Below are positions 26,349 to 34,802 of a DNA stretch of 64,000 nucleotides, piece by piece; the stretch's first letter is position 1, and the number at the start of each line of letters is the position of its first letter. A program made the position numbers and the translations under genes. This DNA comes from Kapaibacterium sp044224925. GTDB lineage: Bacteria; Bacteroidota; Ignavibacteria; Kapaibacteriales; Kapaibacteriaceae. The notes beneath the pieces were generated by a model. It saw only the letters and a list, made by a program, of their open reading frames with translations, was not told where the DNA came from and did no database searches. The stretch is taken from positions 208,425 to 272,424 of the forward strand of contig JBGAJM010000004.1 in the NCBI GenBank assembly GCA_044224925.1. Reading direction: 5' to 3'.

Positions 26349-27257
26349 TTAGGCCGGGATGGAAATGTCCCACGATGAACCACGTGCCGGTGCTGGAAGT
26401 TGTCGACCGATGATCCATGGGTTCAAGAGCTTCACATCTTTGTAGCTGGTGCCGTTCTGAGCTGCCCACTCAGCCAGATTCGAGATCGCATCGGAGACGC
26501 GGACGATCTTGCTCTTCTCTTCGCGATAGCGGTCGTGCTCGTGCACAACAATGCCGTACTCACGTGCGTGCTGCATGATATGCTTGATCACGGCAATGCG
26601 CAGGATGTAGCGCGACGTCTCTTCGTTCAGATAGAGATCGTAGAAGTTCTTCTTGCCTTGATACGAGATGTTCTCCAGGAATGAGCCGTGACCCATGTTG
26701 TAGCCGGCCGCACTGTTCGTCCACGATGCATTCGAATCAAAGCCTTGCTTCAGATACGCGATGGCGGCGCGTGTGCTCTTTTCGGGGTGGCGACGTTCGT
26801 CCACGTAGTCGTTCACGATCAATCCGAACTGTCGAGCCGTTGCCGGAATGAACTGCCACAGACCCACGGCATCCTTTGGAGAACGCGACATGATCAAGGC
26901 GCTCTCCGCAACGCTCAAGTACTTCAGGTCCTGTGGCGCCTTGGTTTCGTTCAACACGCGCTCGTACATCGGGAAGTACTTGCCGGAGCGCTTCAAGTAG
27001 AGGATGATCTGCCCGGGCGTTTGCAGGTTCACATAGAACTCACGCTCCGCACGTTCGCGCACCTCCGGAATATGCAGTGGCACGCGTTCACCACAGAAAT
27101 CGAGTGATGCTGGAAGGGACCATTGACTGATCGGTTGAGGTTCGATCTCGTTCACGACCATGCCGTCACCTTTGGCCGTTCCACCGCATTGCAATGCGGC
27201 GATCGCAATGGTGGCACCGGCAGAGGTGATGATCAGAGTTCGCAGAAGGTGGTGCAT
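26349..27257 (-). CDS. Lytic transglycosylase of the MltD type
   Basis: This protein of 302 residues has a good ribosome binding site (GGGAGAAAG) before ATG 27257. The N-terminus is a signal sequence. LQC at residues 22-24 is a possible but imperfect lipobox. The SLT/GH23 catalytic domain contains the active Glu in YLSVAESALIMSRSP, then AVGLWQFIPATARQFGL and the AGYNMGHGSF motif of family 1D enzymes such as MltD. The enzyme cuts the MurNAc-GlcNAc bond of peptidoglycan with formation of an anhydro product. The C-terminal 45 residues (AAQNGTSYKDVKLLNPWI) resemble a single degenerate LysM-like unit, where E. coli MltD has two. It overlaps the ABC ATPase gene by 25 bases. Confidence 0.88.
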   Translation of the reverse strand: MHHLLRTLIITSAGATIAIAALQCGGTAKGDGMVVNEIEPQPISQWSLPASLDFCGERVPLHIPEVRERAEREFYVNLQTPGQIILYLKRSGKYFPMYERVLNETKAPQDLKYLSVAESALIMSRSPKDAVGLWQFIPATARQFGLIVNDYVDERRHPEKSTRAAIAYLKQGFDSNASWTNSAAGYNMGHGSFLENISYQGKKNFYDLYLNEETSRYILRIAVIKHIMQHAREYGIVVHEHDRYREEKSKIVRVSDAISNLAEWAAQNGTSYKDVKLLNPWIIGRQLPAPARGSSWDISIPA

Positions 27258-27850
27258 AGTTCTTTCTCCCGTTCGTCGTTCGTTGCAAGGATGGCGATGC
27301 CACCGCGAGCGATATGTCGTTGAAGCTCTGCCTCGACAATGGCCCTGCCGGAAGCATCGAGCGTGATCGAAGGCTCGTCCAAGATCAAGAGAGGCGCGTC
27401 ACGGTGGACGGCAAGAGCGAGGGCCACGCGTTGTCGGAGTCCGCTGGACAGTGTGGCGATCACGTCGTCGGCACGTTCTGCAAGGCCGATGCGATCGAGG
27501 ACGGCGGTGGTGTTCGCGACGTTGTCCGATGCACCTTGAAGTTGCGTGTGCAGATCGAGAAGTTCGCGCGGTGTGAATTCGTCATAGAGACGCAAGTACG
27601 GTGCGACAAACCCAACCAGGAGCGGACGTTCCACAGATGGGATCTCGGCTCCGTTCACGGTAAGTGCACACGTGCCTGAGTCCTCGCGCAACACTCCCGC
27701 AAGGATCCGAACCAGGGTCGACTTGCCCGTGCCATTGTCGCCAACAACACCCAACACGTCTCCGGATCGAACATGGAGGGAAACATCCTTGAGCACCTTT
27801 CGAAGGAGAAAGGTCTTGTTGATGTTCGATGCACGCAATTCGATGGTCAC
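27233..27850 (-). CDS. ABC transporter ATP-binding protein without a visible permease partner
   Basis: This protein has 205 residues if started at the GTG that shares four bases (GTGA) with the stop of the metalloprotease gene. An ATG at 27889 would add 13 unconvincing residues, and longer frames upstream are antisense-like noise. It shows Walker A GDNGTGKST, the signature LSSGLRQR and Walker B LLILDEPSITLD. The size and the order of motifs resemble CcmA-like and other small export ATPases. It would energise a transporter from the cytoplasmic side. No membrane-spanning ABC subunit is encoded next to it, so the partner must lie elsewhere. It is co-transcribed with envelope genes (metalloprotease, transglycosylase). 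Confidence 0.9.
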   Translation of the reverse strand: MTIELRASNINKTFLLRKVLKDVSLHVRSGDVLGVVGDNGTGKSTLVRILAGVLREDSGTCALTVNGAEIPSVERPLLVGFVAPYLRLYDEFTPRELLDLHTQLQGASDNVANTTAVLDRIGLAERADDVIATLSSGLRQRVALALAVHRDAPLLILDEPSITLDASGRAIVEAELQRHIARGGIAILATNDEREKELCTTFCEL

Positions 27851-29451
27851 TTGATCACCACTTTGAACGACTGTTGTTGTTGAGCGCATTCCACTTCCAC
27901 GATGTAGATGCCGGGGCGAAGGCCAACGGGCTGCCAGGCAACGGCAATGCGAGCGCCGTCGATGATCACGGTGGTCGAGATCTCGGCAATACCCACGAGG
28001 TCGGTCCGATACACGCGTACGATTGCCGGATCTCCCTGCGTTGCGTTGGGAACGGGAAGATAGACCGCATCGTCCGTTCCCGTCAGAAACGGTTGCGGAT
28101 ACGGTCCTACAGGCGGTGCGGTCTGCAATCCATCCACGTACATGCAATTGGGCAGCGGCCACACCGAGATCGACCACGTGCTCCCCGGGATCGGCATCGC
28201 ATTGCCGGAATTCGTCGACGCAAGACGCAACACATAGGGTTGTGTGGTCGGCTCGGACTCCACCATGGCACGCACGTCGGGATTCGCGATCACTGCGCCA
28301 ACGACGACCGGTTTGTCGTTCGTTGCAGAGGGGACCGTATATCGAAACGCACGCACTTCGAATGCGCGTAGCGTTCCGCCTGTTACTGTTGCCGGTGGGA
28401 TGGCTCCCTCGTCCACTCGGAAGGAGATGGAGGGAAGCAAGGCGGCACGGGGAATGACCGTGGAGGATGTTGCTCGTTGGCCGGTGTGATAGAGTGCCGA
28501 CATGTTCGTGCAGAACAGATCGGCGAATGCTCTGCCTTGCGCATCGCATGCATCAACGAGGGCGGCAAATGGTCTGCTTCCGGTGGCGATGCGCTCCCAG
28601 ACATTTCTCATCAATGCGTCGCCGCCCTGTTGCTGCAGTACGTTCCCGATCCACCACCAATGATATCCCGTCGCTGCGCGTGCATCGCCAAACGGATATG
28701 CTTCGGGCAGCGTCAGAAGGACGTTGAGGTACTGTTCGTTGTCATGGAGCGAAGGGTAGACGCGGTACTCCATCCACGTCGAGGCGAGCTCATAGAGCAT
28801 GGGCTGGACCTTGCTGAGGGCGTATGATCCGATCTGGATCGCATGATGCAATTCGTGGGCACAGGTCACGAGAGCGGCGTCTGTTCCGTACGTGCTGAAG
28901 ATCGGCTGTCCGGAAGGAGAGCGATCCGTCGAATCGAAGTTGTTGTCCATCTCGATGAAGGACAGATAGCGTTCGGGTTGTCCACTCGAAGAGATGAGCG
29001 TGTCGGGCACCGTGCGACCATACATGCCATCATCAACAGAACTCATGTCTCGCAGATACACGTCGTACTGATCCGTCCCGCCACGCATCCCGTCTCGGGG
29101 CGGCGGGAGATAGCCTTGCTCATTCACTTCGTTGCGATAGGCACTGTCGAGAGCGTTGCAGGTTGCATCAACGAGATCGGGGATACCGTTGCCATCCGAA
29201 TCGATCGTTGGCACAGCGTCCGGTCCGCTTACAGCATAGTGGACGAGGAAGAAGCCGGATGGGGAAGGTGTGCTCAGCGGGAGCACAGGGCGAGGGATGT
29301 TGCCTTGCAGGCGCATGGAAATGCGCTGCTGATGCGCCTGCATTCCGTCCGTGAACGAACCACAGTGGCCGCGGAGCGGAGCGTCGATCGACCATAGGTC
29401 GGATAGAGAGCAAACGAGAACGACGACCACGAGGAACGGTCGTGAGATCAA
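27847..29451 (-). CDS. Secreted HExxH metalloprotease-like protein with T9SS-like C-terminus (MXAN_6640-like)
   Basis: This protein has about 534 residues. I prefer the TTG at 29451, which overlaps the previous stop (TTGA) and places the signal peptide (ISRPFLVVVVLVCSL) right at the N-terminus. ATG 29478 is the alternative and adds nine residues. The zinc-binding motif HELHHAIQ lies in the middle, preceded by YLSFIEMDNNF and followed by YELASTWMEYRVYP, as in putative metalloproteases of the MXAN_6640 type. An aspartate-rich loop (DSDGNGIPDLVD) near residue 90 looks calcium binding. The last 90 residues (VYLPVPNATQGDPAIVRVY, GLRPGIYIVEVE) resemble a T9SS sorting domain. The substrate is unknown. 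The family call is moderately certain. Confidence 0.8.
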   Translation of the reverse strand: MISRPFLVVVVLVCSLSDLWSIDAPLRGHCGSFTDGMQAHQQRISMRLQGNIPRPVLPLSTPSPSGFFLVHYAVSGPDAVPTIDSDGNGIPDLVDATCNALDSAYRNEVNEQGYLPPPRDGMRGGTDQYDVYLRDMSSVDDGMYGRTVPDTLISSSGQPERYLSFIEMDNNFDSTDRSPSGQPIFSTYGTDAALVTCAHELHHAIQIGSYALSKVQPMLYELASTWMEYRVYPSLHDNEQYLNVLLTLPEAYPFGDARAATGYHWWWIGNVLQQQGGDALMRNVWERIATGSRPFAALVDACDAQGRAFADLFCTNMSALYHTGQRATSSTVIPRAALLPSISFRVDEGAIPPATVTGGTLRAFEVRAFRYTVPSATNDKPVVVGAVIANPDVRAMVESEPTTQPYVLRLASTNSGNAMPIPGSTWSISVWPLPNCMYVDGLQTAPPVGPYPQPFLTGTDDAVYLPVPNATQGDPAIVRVYRTDLVGIAEISTTVIIDGARIAVAWQPVGLRPGIYIVEVECAQQQQSFKVVIK

Positions 29452-29873
29452 CGGAACATTTCCTTGATCATGCCCCACGTGCGTTTGATCCCGCTTACCG
29501 AGTGGGATACTCCCGTGGAGTTCGAATAGGACGAGGTCTTGTCCGCATTCACGATCTTCAGGCGATACGTGAAATACGTTTTGGCGATCGTACCGTTGGT
29601 ACCATCCTGCTTGCCAAATGCCTCGTTGTCGACATAGGAATAGGCCTGATTACTTCCCTTGGCGGGAACCGAGGCCACGAATCGGAACACCTGGTCGTCA
29701 CCGGCGCGCTCGATCTCGTACTGGATCACATTGTCTTCCGAGTTCGCGCGCCATTCCACCGTGATGTTCGTTCCGGAACTGCGCGCAGAGAAGTACTGCA
29801 ACGTTGTCTGGACGGCTACCGTCGTCGACACGAGCATGAGGAAGAGAAGACCGATGATCCCTGCGTTTCGCAT
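29448..29873 (-). CDS. Small secreted fibronectin-III-like protein
   Basis: This protein of 141 residues has a signal peptide ending near VSTTVAVQ. A single Ig/fibronectin-type-III-like domain follows, with the strand patterns ITVEWRANSED and YEIERAGDD and a YRLKIVNADK strand, as in FN3-like domains of Bacteroidota surface proteins. It is the first gene of a four-gene operon. A TAGTTTTG box lies 4 bases before its ATG, so the mRNA may be nearly leaderless. Its stop overlaps the start of the metalloprotease gene. Function unknown. Confidence 0.8.
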   Translation of the reverse strand: MRNAGIIGLLFLMLVSTTVAVQTTLQYFSARSSGTNITVEWRANSEDNVIQYEIERAGDDQVFRFVASVPAKGSNQAYSYVDNEAFGKQDGTNGTIAKTYFTYRLKIVNADKTSSYSNSTGVSHSVSGIKRTWGMIKEMFR

Positions 29874-29877
29874 GGCA

Positions 29878-29885
29878 CAAAACTA
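29878..29885 (-). promoter_or_regulatory. Candidate -7 box TAGTTTTG
   Basis: On the - strand, TAGTTTTG fits TAnnTTTG exactly and lies 4 bases before ATG 29873. It would start the operon of FN3-like protein, metalloprotease, ABC ATPase and transglycosylase. Confidence 0.55.
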
Positions 29886-29925
29886 CGGATTGTACGAGAA
29901 ATCCCGCTATGGTCAGCCGGGCACT

Positions 29926-30345
29926 CTAGGAACAGTCACAGGCGGGCATGGTACCCGACTTTCCGCAGCTACAGAGAGCTGTTGCTGCAGAGTGTATGAC
30001 CTCCGTACCGTCAGGAAGTTTCACGGCCACCGGTCCCGAGACCAAATACGGTCCGCCCTGTTGCACCTGGATCGTCACCGTGGGGCGATCGATGGGAACG
30101 GCGTGGGCGGCTTCCGTGGTCGACGGCGCCTCTGGTCGATCGATGGAAAGGGCCCCGGACGGACATTTCCCAACTTGATCGACAATGGCTTGGGTCTGAG
30201 AAGCTCCCGGATCGATCCACGGTTTTACGCGTGGATTGAAAACTTCTGGTAACCCTCTGAAACACTTGGTGGAGTGGACACAAAGATCCGGTTTCCACAC
30301 GATCGTGACCTCTCCATTAGAGTAGGTCTTCGTAAAGTCACTCAT
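29926..30345 (-). CDS. Fe-S protein: divergent 4Fe-4S domain plus CDGSH-like domain with altered ending
   Basis: This protein of 139 residues has a strong ribosome binding site (GGAGG) 7 bases before its start. Residues 15-70 form the divergent mono-cluster ferredoxin domain (KPDLCVHSTKCFRGLPEVF, then KPWIDPGA and KCPSGAL). Residues 88-139 match the CDGSH iron-sulfur domain up to LCSCGKSGTMPACD, but the diagnostic CDGSH reads C-D-C-S followed by the stop: the Gly is Cys and the ligand His is missing. In the normal family three Cys and that His hold a 2Fe-2S cluster. Here a fourth Cys two residues further might take its place. It is probably a cytoplasmic electron-transfer or redox protein. 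No enzymatic partner is adjacent. Confidence 0.85.
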   Translation of the reverse strand: MSDFTKTYSNGEVTIVWKPDLCVHSTKCFRGLPEVFNPRVKPWIDPGASQTQAIVDQVGKCPSGALSIDRPEAPSTTEAAHAVPIDRPTVTIQVQQGGPYLVSGPVAVKLPDGTEVIHSAATALCSCGKSGTMPACDCS

Positions 30346-30420
30346 CGCGCCTCCGTGCGAATAGTGTGTCCGAATATCAGAAAAAACATCTTTGCTGATT
30401 CATCGTTAATTTTACACCTG

Positions 30421-30792
30421 ATGCAAGCAGCACGTTCCATCCTATCTTTTCTCGTTCTGATCGTCTTCGTGACGGTGGTGAGCGGTGTGCCCTCATGGAG
30501 TGCTCCATGTTGTGATGAGGATGTGATGGAGTGCTGCGAGGAGTCAGGTGCCGATGCCTCGATGCCGCCTTGTTGCACGACCGTTGTGATCGTCCATGCT
30601 CTGAACGTGGACGTGGCCCTTTCTGCCCTTCCGTCCCTCCCCACCCCCTTCTTCGCACCATTGCCGCATCCGATCCACATGGATGTGCGGACAGAATTGG
30701 CCGATGGTGTGGCCATGGCAACCCGGACGAATGACCGATCCGGTCCGCTCATACCCCCTCCTCTTACGTTGATCGAATCCTTCTTGATCTAA
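30421..30792 (+). CDS. Small exported Cys-rich protein, probably metal related
   Basis: This protein of 123 residues starts at ATG 30421. The signal peptide (SILSFLVLIVFVTVVSG) begins just after it, so longer upstream readings are wrong. Directly after the cleavage region comes a cluster of cysteine pairs: APCCDEDVMECCEES, then PPCCTTVV. The rest is Pro-rich. Small Cys-rich or CCxxx exported proteins are often found before TonB-dependent receptors for metals in Bacteroidota. Here the receptor starts 50 bases downstream and itself has a Cys pair in its plug. A role in copper or other thiophilic metal binding is inference. CATCTTTG at 30387-30394 may be its -7 box. Confidence 0.7.
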   Translation: MQAARSILSFLVLIVFVTVVSGVPSWSAPCCDEDVMECCEESGADASMPPCCTTVVIVHALNVDVALSALPSLPTPFFAPLPHPIHMDVRTELADGVAMATRTNDRSGPLIPPPLTLIESFLI

Positions 30793-30842
30793 GCCCACTG
30801 GTGACGAGCTGTTTTTTTTCTCGTTGACCACAGGACCAGATC

Positions 30843-33014
30843 ATGAAATTCATTGTTGTAGCTGTTCTCATCGCGTTCGGCTGTCTACCGGCTTGGACGC
30901 AAACTGTTCACGGCACCGTTGTTGGTCGGAACTCGACCGGTGGTGTCGACACGCTCGCGCGGGCGACCGTCCAGTGGGTAGGTACGAATGTGGGTGCGTA
31001 TGCCACCTCCCGCGGTACTTTCTCGATCCCACGTACGACGGCCTCTGACACGCTCGAGATACGGATGGCAGGATTCGTGGCCACTCGGATCGTGAACCCC
31101 CCAGACACGGTGTTCATACGTATGGAACCCGTCGAAACCGACGTGGTTACAGTTGAAGAGGAAAGGTCGTCGATCTCGTCAGCGCCGATCAAAACGGAAG
31201 TGATCTCCTCAAAGGGACTAACGCGCGCAGCATGCTGCAGTTTGGCAGAGTCGTTCGAAAAGAGCCCAACGGTCGAGGTGTCGTACTCCGATGCCGTGAG
31301 CGGGGCACGACAGATCCAATTGCTGGGTCTGCGTGGCGTGTACACCCAGTTCTTGACCGAGGCCGTGCCCGCTGTTCGTGGAATGGAGATCCCGTATGGC
31401 CTCGACCATATCCCTGGTCCCTTCATGGAGTCCGTGAGCATCTCAAAGGGAGCTGCCAGTGTCACCAACGGCTATGAGGCCATGACCGGGCAGATCAATG
31501 TTGAATACCGAAAGCCACAATCGTCGGATCCGCTCTTTGTGAATGGCTATGCCAATACGATGGGGCGGGCCGAGTTGAATGTGATCGCGGGAGGGTTCGT
31601 GACGGACGAGCTCTCGACATTGGTGGCAGCGCACGGCCGATTGTACAACACACCGGTAGATCAGAATGGTGATGGATTCCTCGATGTGCCGTTGTTCCGC
31701 CAAGGCAACCTGTTGAACCGATGGTTCTTCTCCGACGATAAGATCGAGTGGCAGCTCGTTGCACGCGCTGTGGTCGATGACTATGCATCAGGGCAGCAAG
31801 GGGCAGGGTTCAGCGATGCAACACCCGACTCGTCGCGATATGCTATACGCACCACCGTGAATCGATACGATGCTTTCGCGAAATTCGGTGTGTTGAATCT
31901 GATCGAGGACATGGAAGGTAGCTCGGTGGGAGTGTCGGTGCTTGCGGCGTATCACGACATGCGTTCATTCTTCGGCGTGCGACAGTACAATGGCACGCAA
32001 CGCACGGTCCAGTCGCGCCTTATTCTCGCACTGCCGTTCTCGGAAACGTTCTCGTTGATGTCGGGCCTGTCGTATCTGCACGATGATGTGCGTGAAACAC
32101 TGATGACGAATGCGTTGGCAAGAGTTGAGTCGGTGCCCGGTGCGTTCGCTGAGGCCACTGTGCATCCAACGTCCGATCTGACGGCCATCCTGGGAATGCG
32201 CGGCGATCATAATAATCTTTTTGGCTGGTTCTGGACGCCACGATTGCATGTGAAGTATGGCATCACGGACGTGACGTCGATCCGTGCATCGGTCGGCCGC
32301 GGCTATCGTGTGGCAACGGTGGTGGCAGAGAACATGTCGGCCTTCATGAACTCGCGATCGATCGTGCTGCAAGAGAACTACCAGCCGGAACGGTCGTGGA
32401 ATTACGGCATCTCGCTCACCACATCGTGGGAATGGTTCGGTCGCACATGGCAGTTCGATGCTGAGTTCTATCGCACGGATTTCACCGATCAGATCGTGCC
32501 GGACTTCGATCAAGGTCCGAACGAGATCATCATTCGCAACATGGCGGGTGCATCACATGCGCTGAGCGCAATGGCCCAGGTGCTCGTGAGTCCGGTGGAA
32601 CACATGAATGTGATGGTGGCCTATCGGTGGATCGATGCACAGCAGATCACCGGCGGAGTGATGCAGCTTCGACCGATGGTGAGCCGGTATCGTGTGCTCA
32701 GCACGGCATCGTGGAACACCACGGACGATTCGTGGCAGATCGATGCAACGGTCTCGTATTCAGGAGAAGGTCGACTACCGGTGAAGCTCAACGGTCCAAC
32801 ATCGTTCCCGGGATTCTGGCGCGTGAACGGACAGGTGACGCATCGGTTCGACGCATTCGATGTCTATGTGGGGGTTGAGAACCTGACGGACTTCTATCAA
32901 CAGGATCCGATCGTTGCACCGAACGATCCGTTCGGCAAGGACTTCGATGCATCACTCACGTGGGGTCCGATGGACCCGCGTAGCATCTACGTTGGCTTCC
33001 GTTGGCATCTGTGA
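30843..33014 (+). CDS. TonB-dependent outer-membrane receptor
   Basis: This protein of 723 residues has a signal peptide ending near LPAWTQ. Residues 22-95 form a carboxypeptidase-regulatory-like domain (TVVGRNSTGGVDTLARATV), which often precedes the plug in Bacteroidota. The plug follows (VEVSYSDAVSGARQIQLLGL, VSISKGAASVTNGYEAMTGQ), then a 22-strand-type barrel ending in an aromatic-rich strand (SIYVGFRWHL). The plug carries LTRAACCSLAESFE, a Cys pair typical of one subfamily that I associate with heavy-metal loci. The energised receptor imports a bound substrate through TonB-ExbBD. The substrate is unproven. Its operon mate is the Cys-rich small protein. Confidence 0.93.
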   Translation: MKFIVVAVLIAFGCLPAWTQTVHGTVVGRNSTGGVDTLARATVQWVGTNVGAYATSRGTFSIPRTTASDTLEIRMAGFVATRIVNPPDTVFIRMEPVETDVVTVEEERSSISSAPIKTEVISSKGLTRAACCSLAESFEKSPTVEVSYSDAVSGARQIQLLGLRGVYTQFLTEAVPAVRGMEIPYGLDHIPGPFMESVSISKGAASVTNGYEAMTGQINVEYRKPQSSDPLFVNGYANTMGRAELNVIAGGFVTDELSTLVAAHGRLYNTPVDQNGDGFLDVPLFRQGNLLNRWFFSDDKIEWQLVARAVVDDYASGQQGAGFSDATPDSSRYAIRTTVNRYDAFAKFGVLNLIEDMEGSSVGVSVLAAYHDMRSFFGVRQYNGTQRTVQSRLILALPFSETFSLMSGLSYLHDDVRETLMTNALARVESVPGAFAEATVHPTSDLTAILGMRGDHNNLFGWFWTPRLHVKYGITDVTSIRASVGRGYRVATVVAENMSAFMNSRSIVLQENYQPERSWNYGISLTTSWEWFGRTWQFDAEFYRTDFTDQIVPDFDQGPNEIIIRNMAGASHALSAMAQVLVSPVEHMNVMVAYRWIDAQQITGGVMQLRPMVSRYRVLSTASWNTTDDSWQIDATVSYSGEGRLPVKLNGPTSFPGFWRVNGQVTHRFDAFDVYVGVENLTDFYQQDPIVAPNDPFGKDFDASLTWGPMDPRSIYVGFRWHL

Positions 33015-33035
33015 GGATGCCAGCGGTCGGGTCGA

Positions 33036-34802
33036 TCATTGCAAAGGATTGGCCAGAATGGGCGGTTTCGGGAAGTCGCCCTCGAGTGGACGGATCTCAA
33101 CGTCTTCGAACAAGAGGTCGGGCGTGATGATGGTCGAGATCAAGTATTGCGAACCACCGGTCATGAATGCCGGTACCACGCTCGACGCAAGATAGTTGTG
33201 CACGGTGGTGTGCTTGCTGCACTGCAAGATGTCCTTGAAGAGTTGTGGACTGAGACCTGCGGCCTCTGTTCCACGAATGAGCTCCTCGCGTCCATCAGGG
33301 AAGACGCGATACACTTCCAATAGACCCAGTTTCGCATCGCCTTGCGGGACGGGATAGTCCATCCCCACGAGTGGGAAGATCCCCGTGAACAAGATGTTCT
33401 GATCGAGGGCTTTGCGAACGATGATGCCATATGGAAGTTCGCGGTCCTTGACGAGCTTCATCATGCGTGACTTGAGTTCCTTCGACGTCGCACGATGCTT
33501 TGCATCCGAGGTGACGTCGATCGTGCTGAGCATGGCGCCACCACCACGTTGATGACCATTGGTGGCCTTGACGCGCTTCGTTGGAACGCGCGAGGAGAGC
33601 AATGCACGAAGGAAGCCCTTGTCGACCAAGGCAACATCCTGAGCCGGAACTCCTTCGTCATCGATCTGATAGTGCCCTGCCACAGATCTTCCGGCATCTT
33701 CAAGTTTCGACGGCACATCGCGCACCGACATGAACTCCGGCAACACGCGCGCACCGATCTTGTTCTGAAATGCGCCGTAACGCTCGTTCGATCCGAATCC
33801 ACCGTCAGACAACGGCGTGCGTTGTGCAACGAGGTTCGGTGCGAAATGCTGTGCGATGATCTCGGCTGCGGCCTGGCCTTCGAAGAGGACGGGACCGGAG
33901 TAGGCTTCGATCGTAGGGGCGGTGGTCAGGTCGGTGAGTCGCTGCGCGATCTCGCGTACAGCACGAACAAGGGAATCCTTCGTGGGCATGTCGCTCGGCT
34001 TGAGCGCATAGGCCGCATAGGTCTCGGCGAGGGGCATGCCGTCGGATGCCTGGGCCGTTGCCACGACCTCGAATCCGGTGAACACTTCGATCTTCTGTGC
34101 ACGCCGACCTTCGCTGTTGAGATAGAAGGTCTCCTCAGGGACGAACTCATATCCCACACGCGAGATCTGCACGGTAGGGAACGACGCGAACACTTCGGAT
34201 GCTGCCGTGCAAATGGCCGTTGCGGTTTCGAGAGAGCCGCTCACGTTCGCATGTCCAAGATCGGTGAGTCGTTCGGGTGGCATTGTGATGAAATCCGGCG
34301 TGGTATCGGTGCGAGTACGATTCTTGATCGCCGCTTCCTTCTTGGCCAGGATCTCCACGGCTTGCTTGTAGCACGCATCCGTGGCCAACCATAGTTCGCG
34401 ACGCAGCATCGCATACGACAGTTCGTACGGAATGCGGCGATTTCGGAATGCCTCTTCGTCGTCACTGCTTCCAAAGAACCCAAGTCCAACATCGAAGAAG
34501 TTCGTGTTGTCGAACGTGGCGGAGCCTACGCGAATGCGAACCGTGAGCGTGGCCGTCATGCCGGTGTCGATATCCTGCACGCTTCCAAGAACGGCATGCA
34601 CACCGATGTGTCGACGAAGCGAGAGCGAGTACTCGATGTTGTAGGGGCGTTGGAGATCACCAAGCTTCAACTCATTCATCGAGCGCTTGATCTCATCGTC
34701 CATGGCACGGAACACATCGTCGGCATTCGCTGCCTGGACAGATGCGGTGGCAAGCAAGACCACGGCGAATGCAGTGATGGTGCGGGCAGTTCGTAGCATC
34801 AT
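33036..34802 (-). CDS. Exported TldE/PmbA-like protein lacking the zinc motif
   Basis: This protein of 588 residues starts in an ATGA overlap with the upstream paralogue. It has a signal peptide ending near SVQAA. The fold is that of the TldD/PmbA family: a Tyr/Gly-rich beta domain with GYEFVPEETFYLNSEG, then VPAQDVALVDKGFLRALLSSR with TNGHQRGGG. Where active TldD has HExxxH, this protein reads AEIIAQH (residues 313-319), so it should not bind catalytic zinc. In E. coli the active TldD pairs with inactive TldE, and this gene together with the next reproduces that pair. The signal peptide is unusual, because the E. coli proteins are cytoplasmic. Confidence 0.88.
   Translation of the reverse strand: MMLRTARTITAFAVVLLATASVQAANADDVFRAMDDEIKRSMNELKLGDLQRPYNIEYSLSLRRHIGVHAVLGSVQDIDTGMTATLTVRIRVGSATFDNTNFFDVGLGFFGSSDDEEAFRNRRIPYELSYAMLRRELWLATDACYKQAVEILAKKEAAIKNRTRTDTTPDFITMPPERLTDLGHANVSGSLETATAICTAASEVFASFPTVQISRVGYEFVPEETFYLNSEGRRAQKIEVFTGFEVVATAQASDGMPLAETYAAYALKPSDMPTKDSLVRAVREIAQRLTDLTTAPTIEAYSGPVLFEGQAAAEIIAQHFAPNLVAQRTPLSDGGFGSNERYGAFQNKIGARVLPEFMSVRDVPSKLEDAGRSVAGHYQIDDEGVPAQDVALVDKGFLRALLSSRVPTKRVKATNGHQRGGGAMLSTIDVTSDAKHRATSKELKSRMMKLVKDRELPYGIIVRKALDQNILFTGIFPLVGMDYPVPQGDAKLGLLEVYRVFPDGREELIRGTEAAGLSPQLFKDILQCSKHTTVHNYLASSVVPAFMTGGSQYLISTIITPDLLFEDVEIRPLEGDFPKPPILANPLQ

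Noticed and set aside
27890..28549. N-terminal extension of the ABC ATPase frame
   Set aside because: The added 220 residues are Arg/Ser/His-rich noise lying opposite the frame of the metalloprotease. The ATPase start fits the GTGA overlap at 27850.
30407..30414. TAATTTTA as a -7 box 6 bases before ATG 30421
   Set aside because: The last position is not G and no TTTG lies at the right distance. CATCTTTG further upstream is an equally weak candidate.
30804..30824. Run of eight T residues with a 5-bp stem before the TonB receptor gene, a possible terminator
   Set aside because: The stem is too short and the T run lies in the loop, so it does not have terminator geometry. The two genes are most likely co-transcribed.
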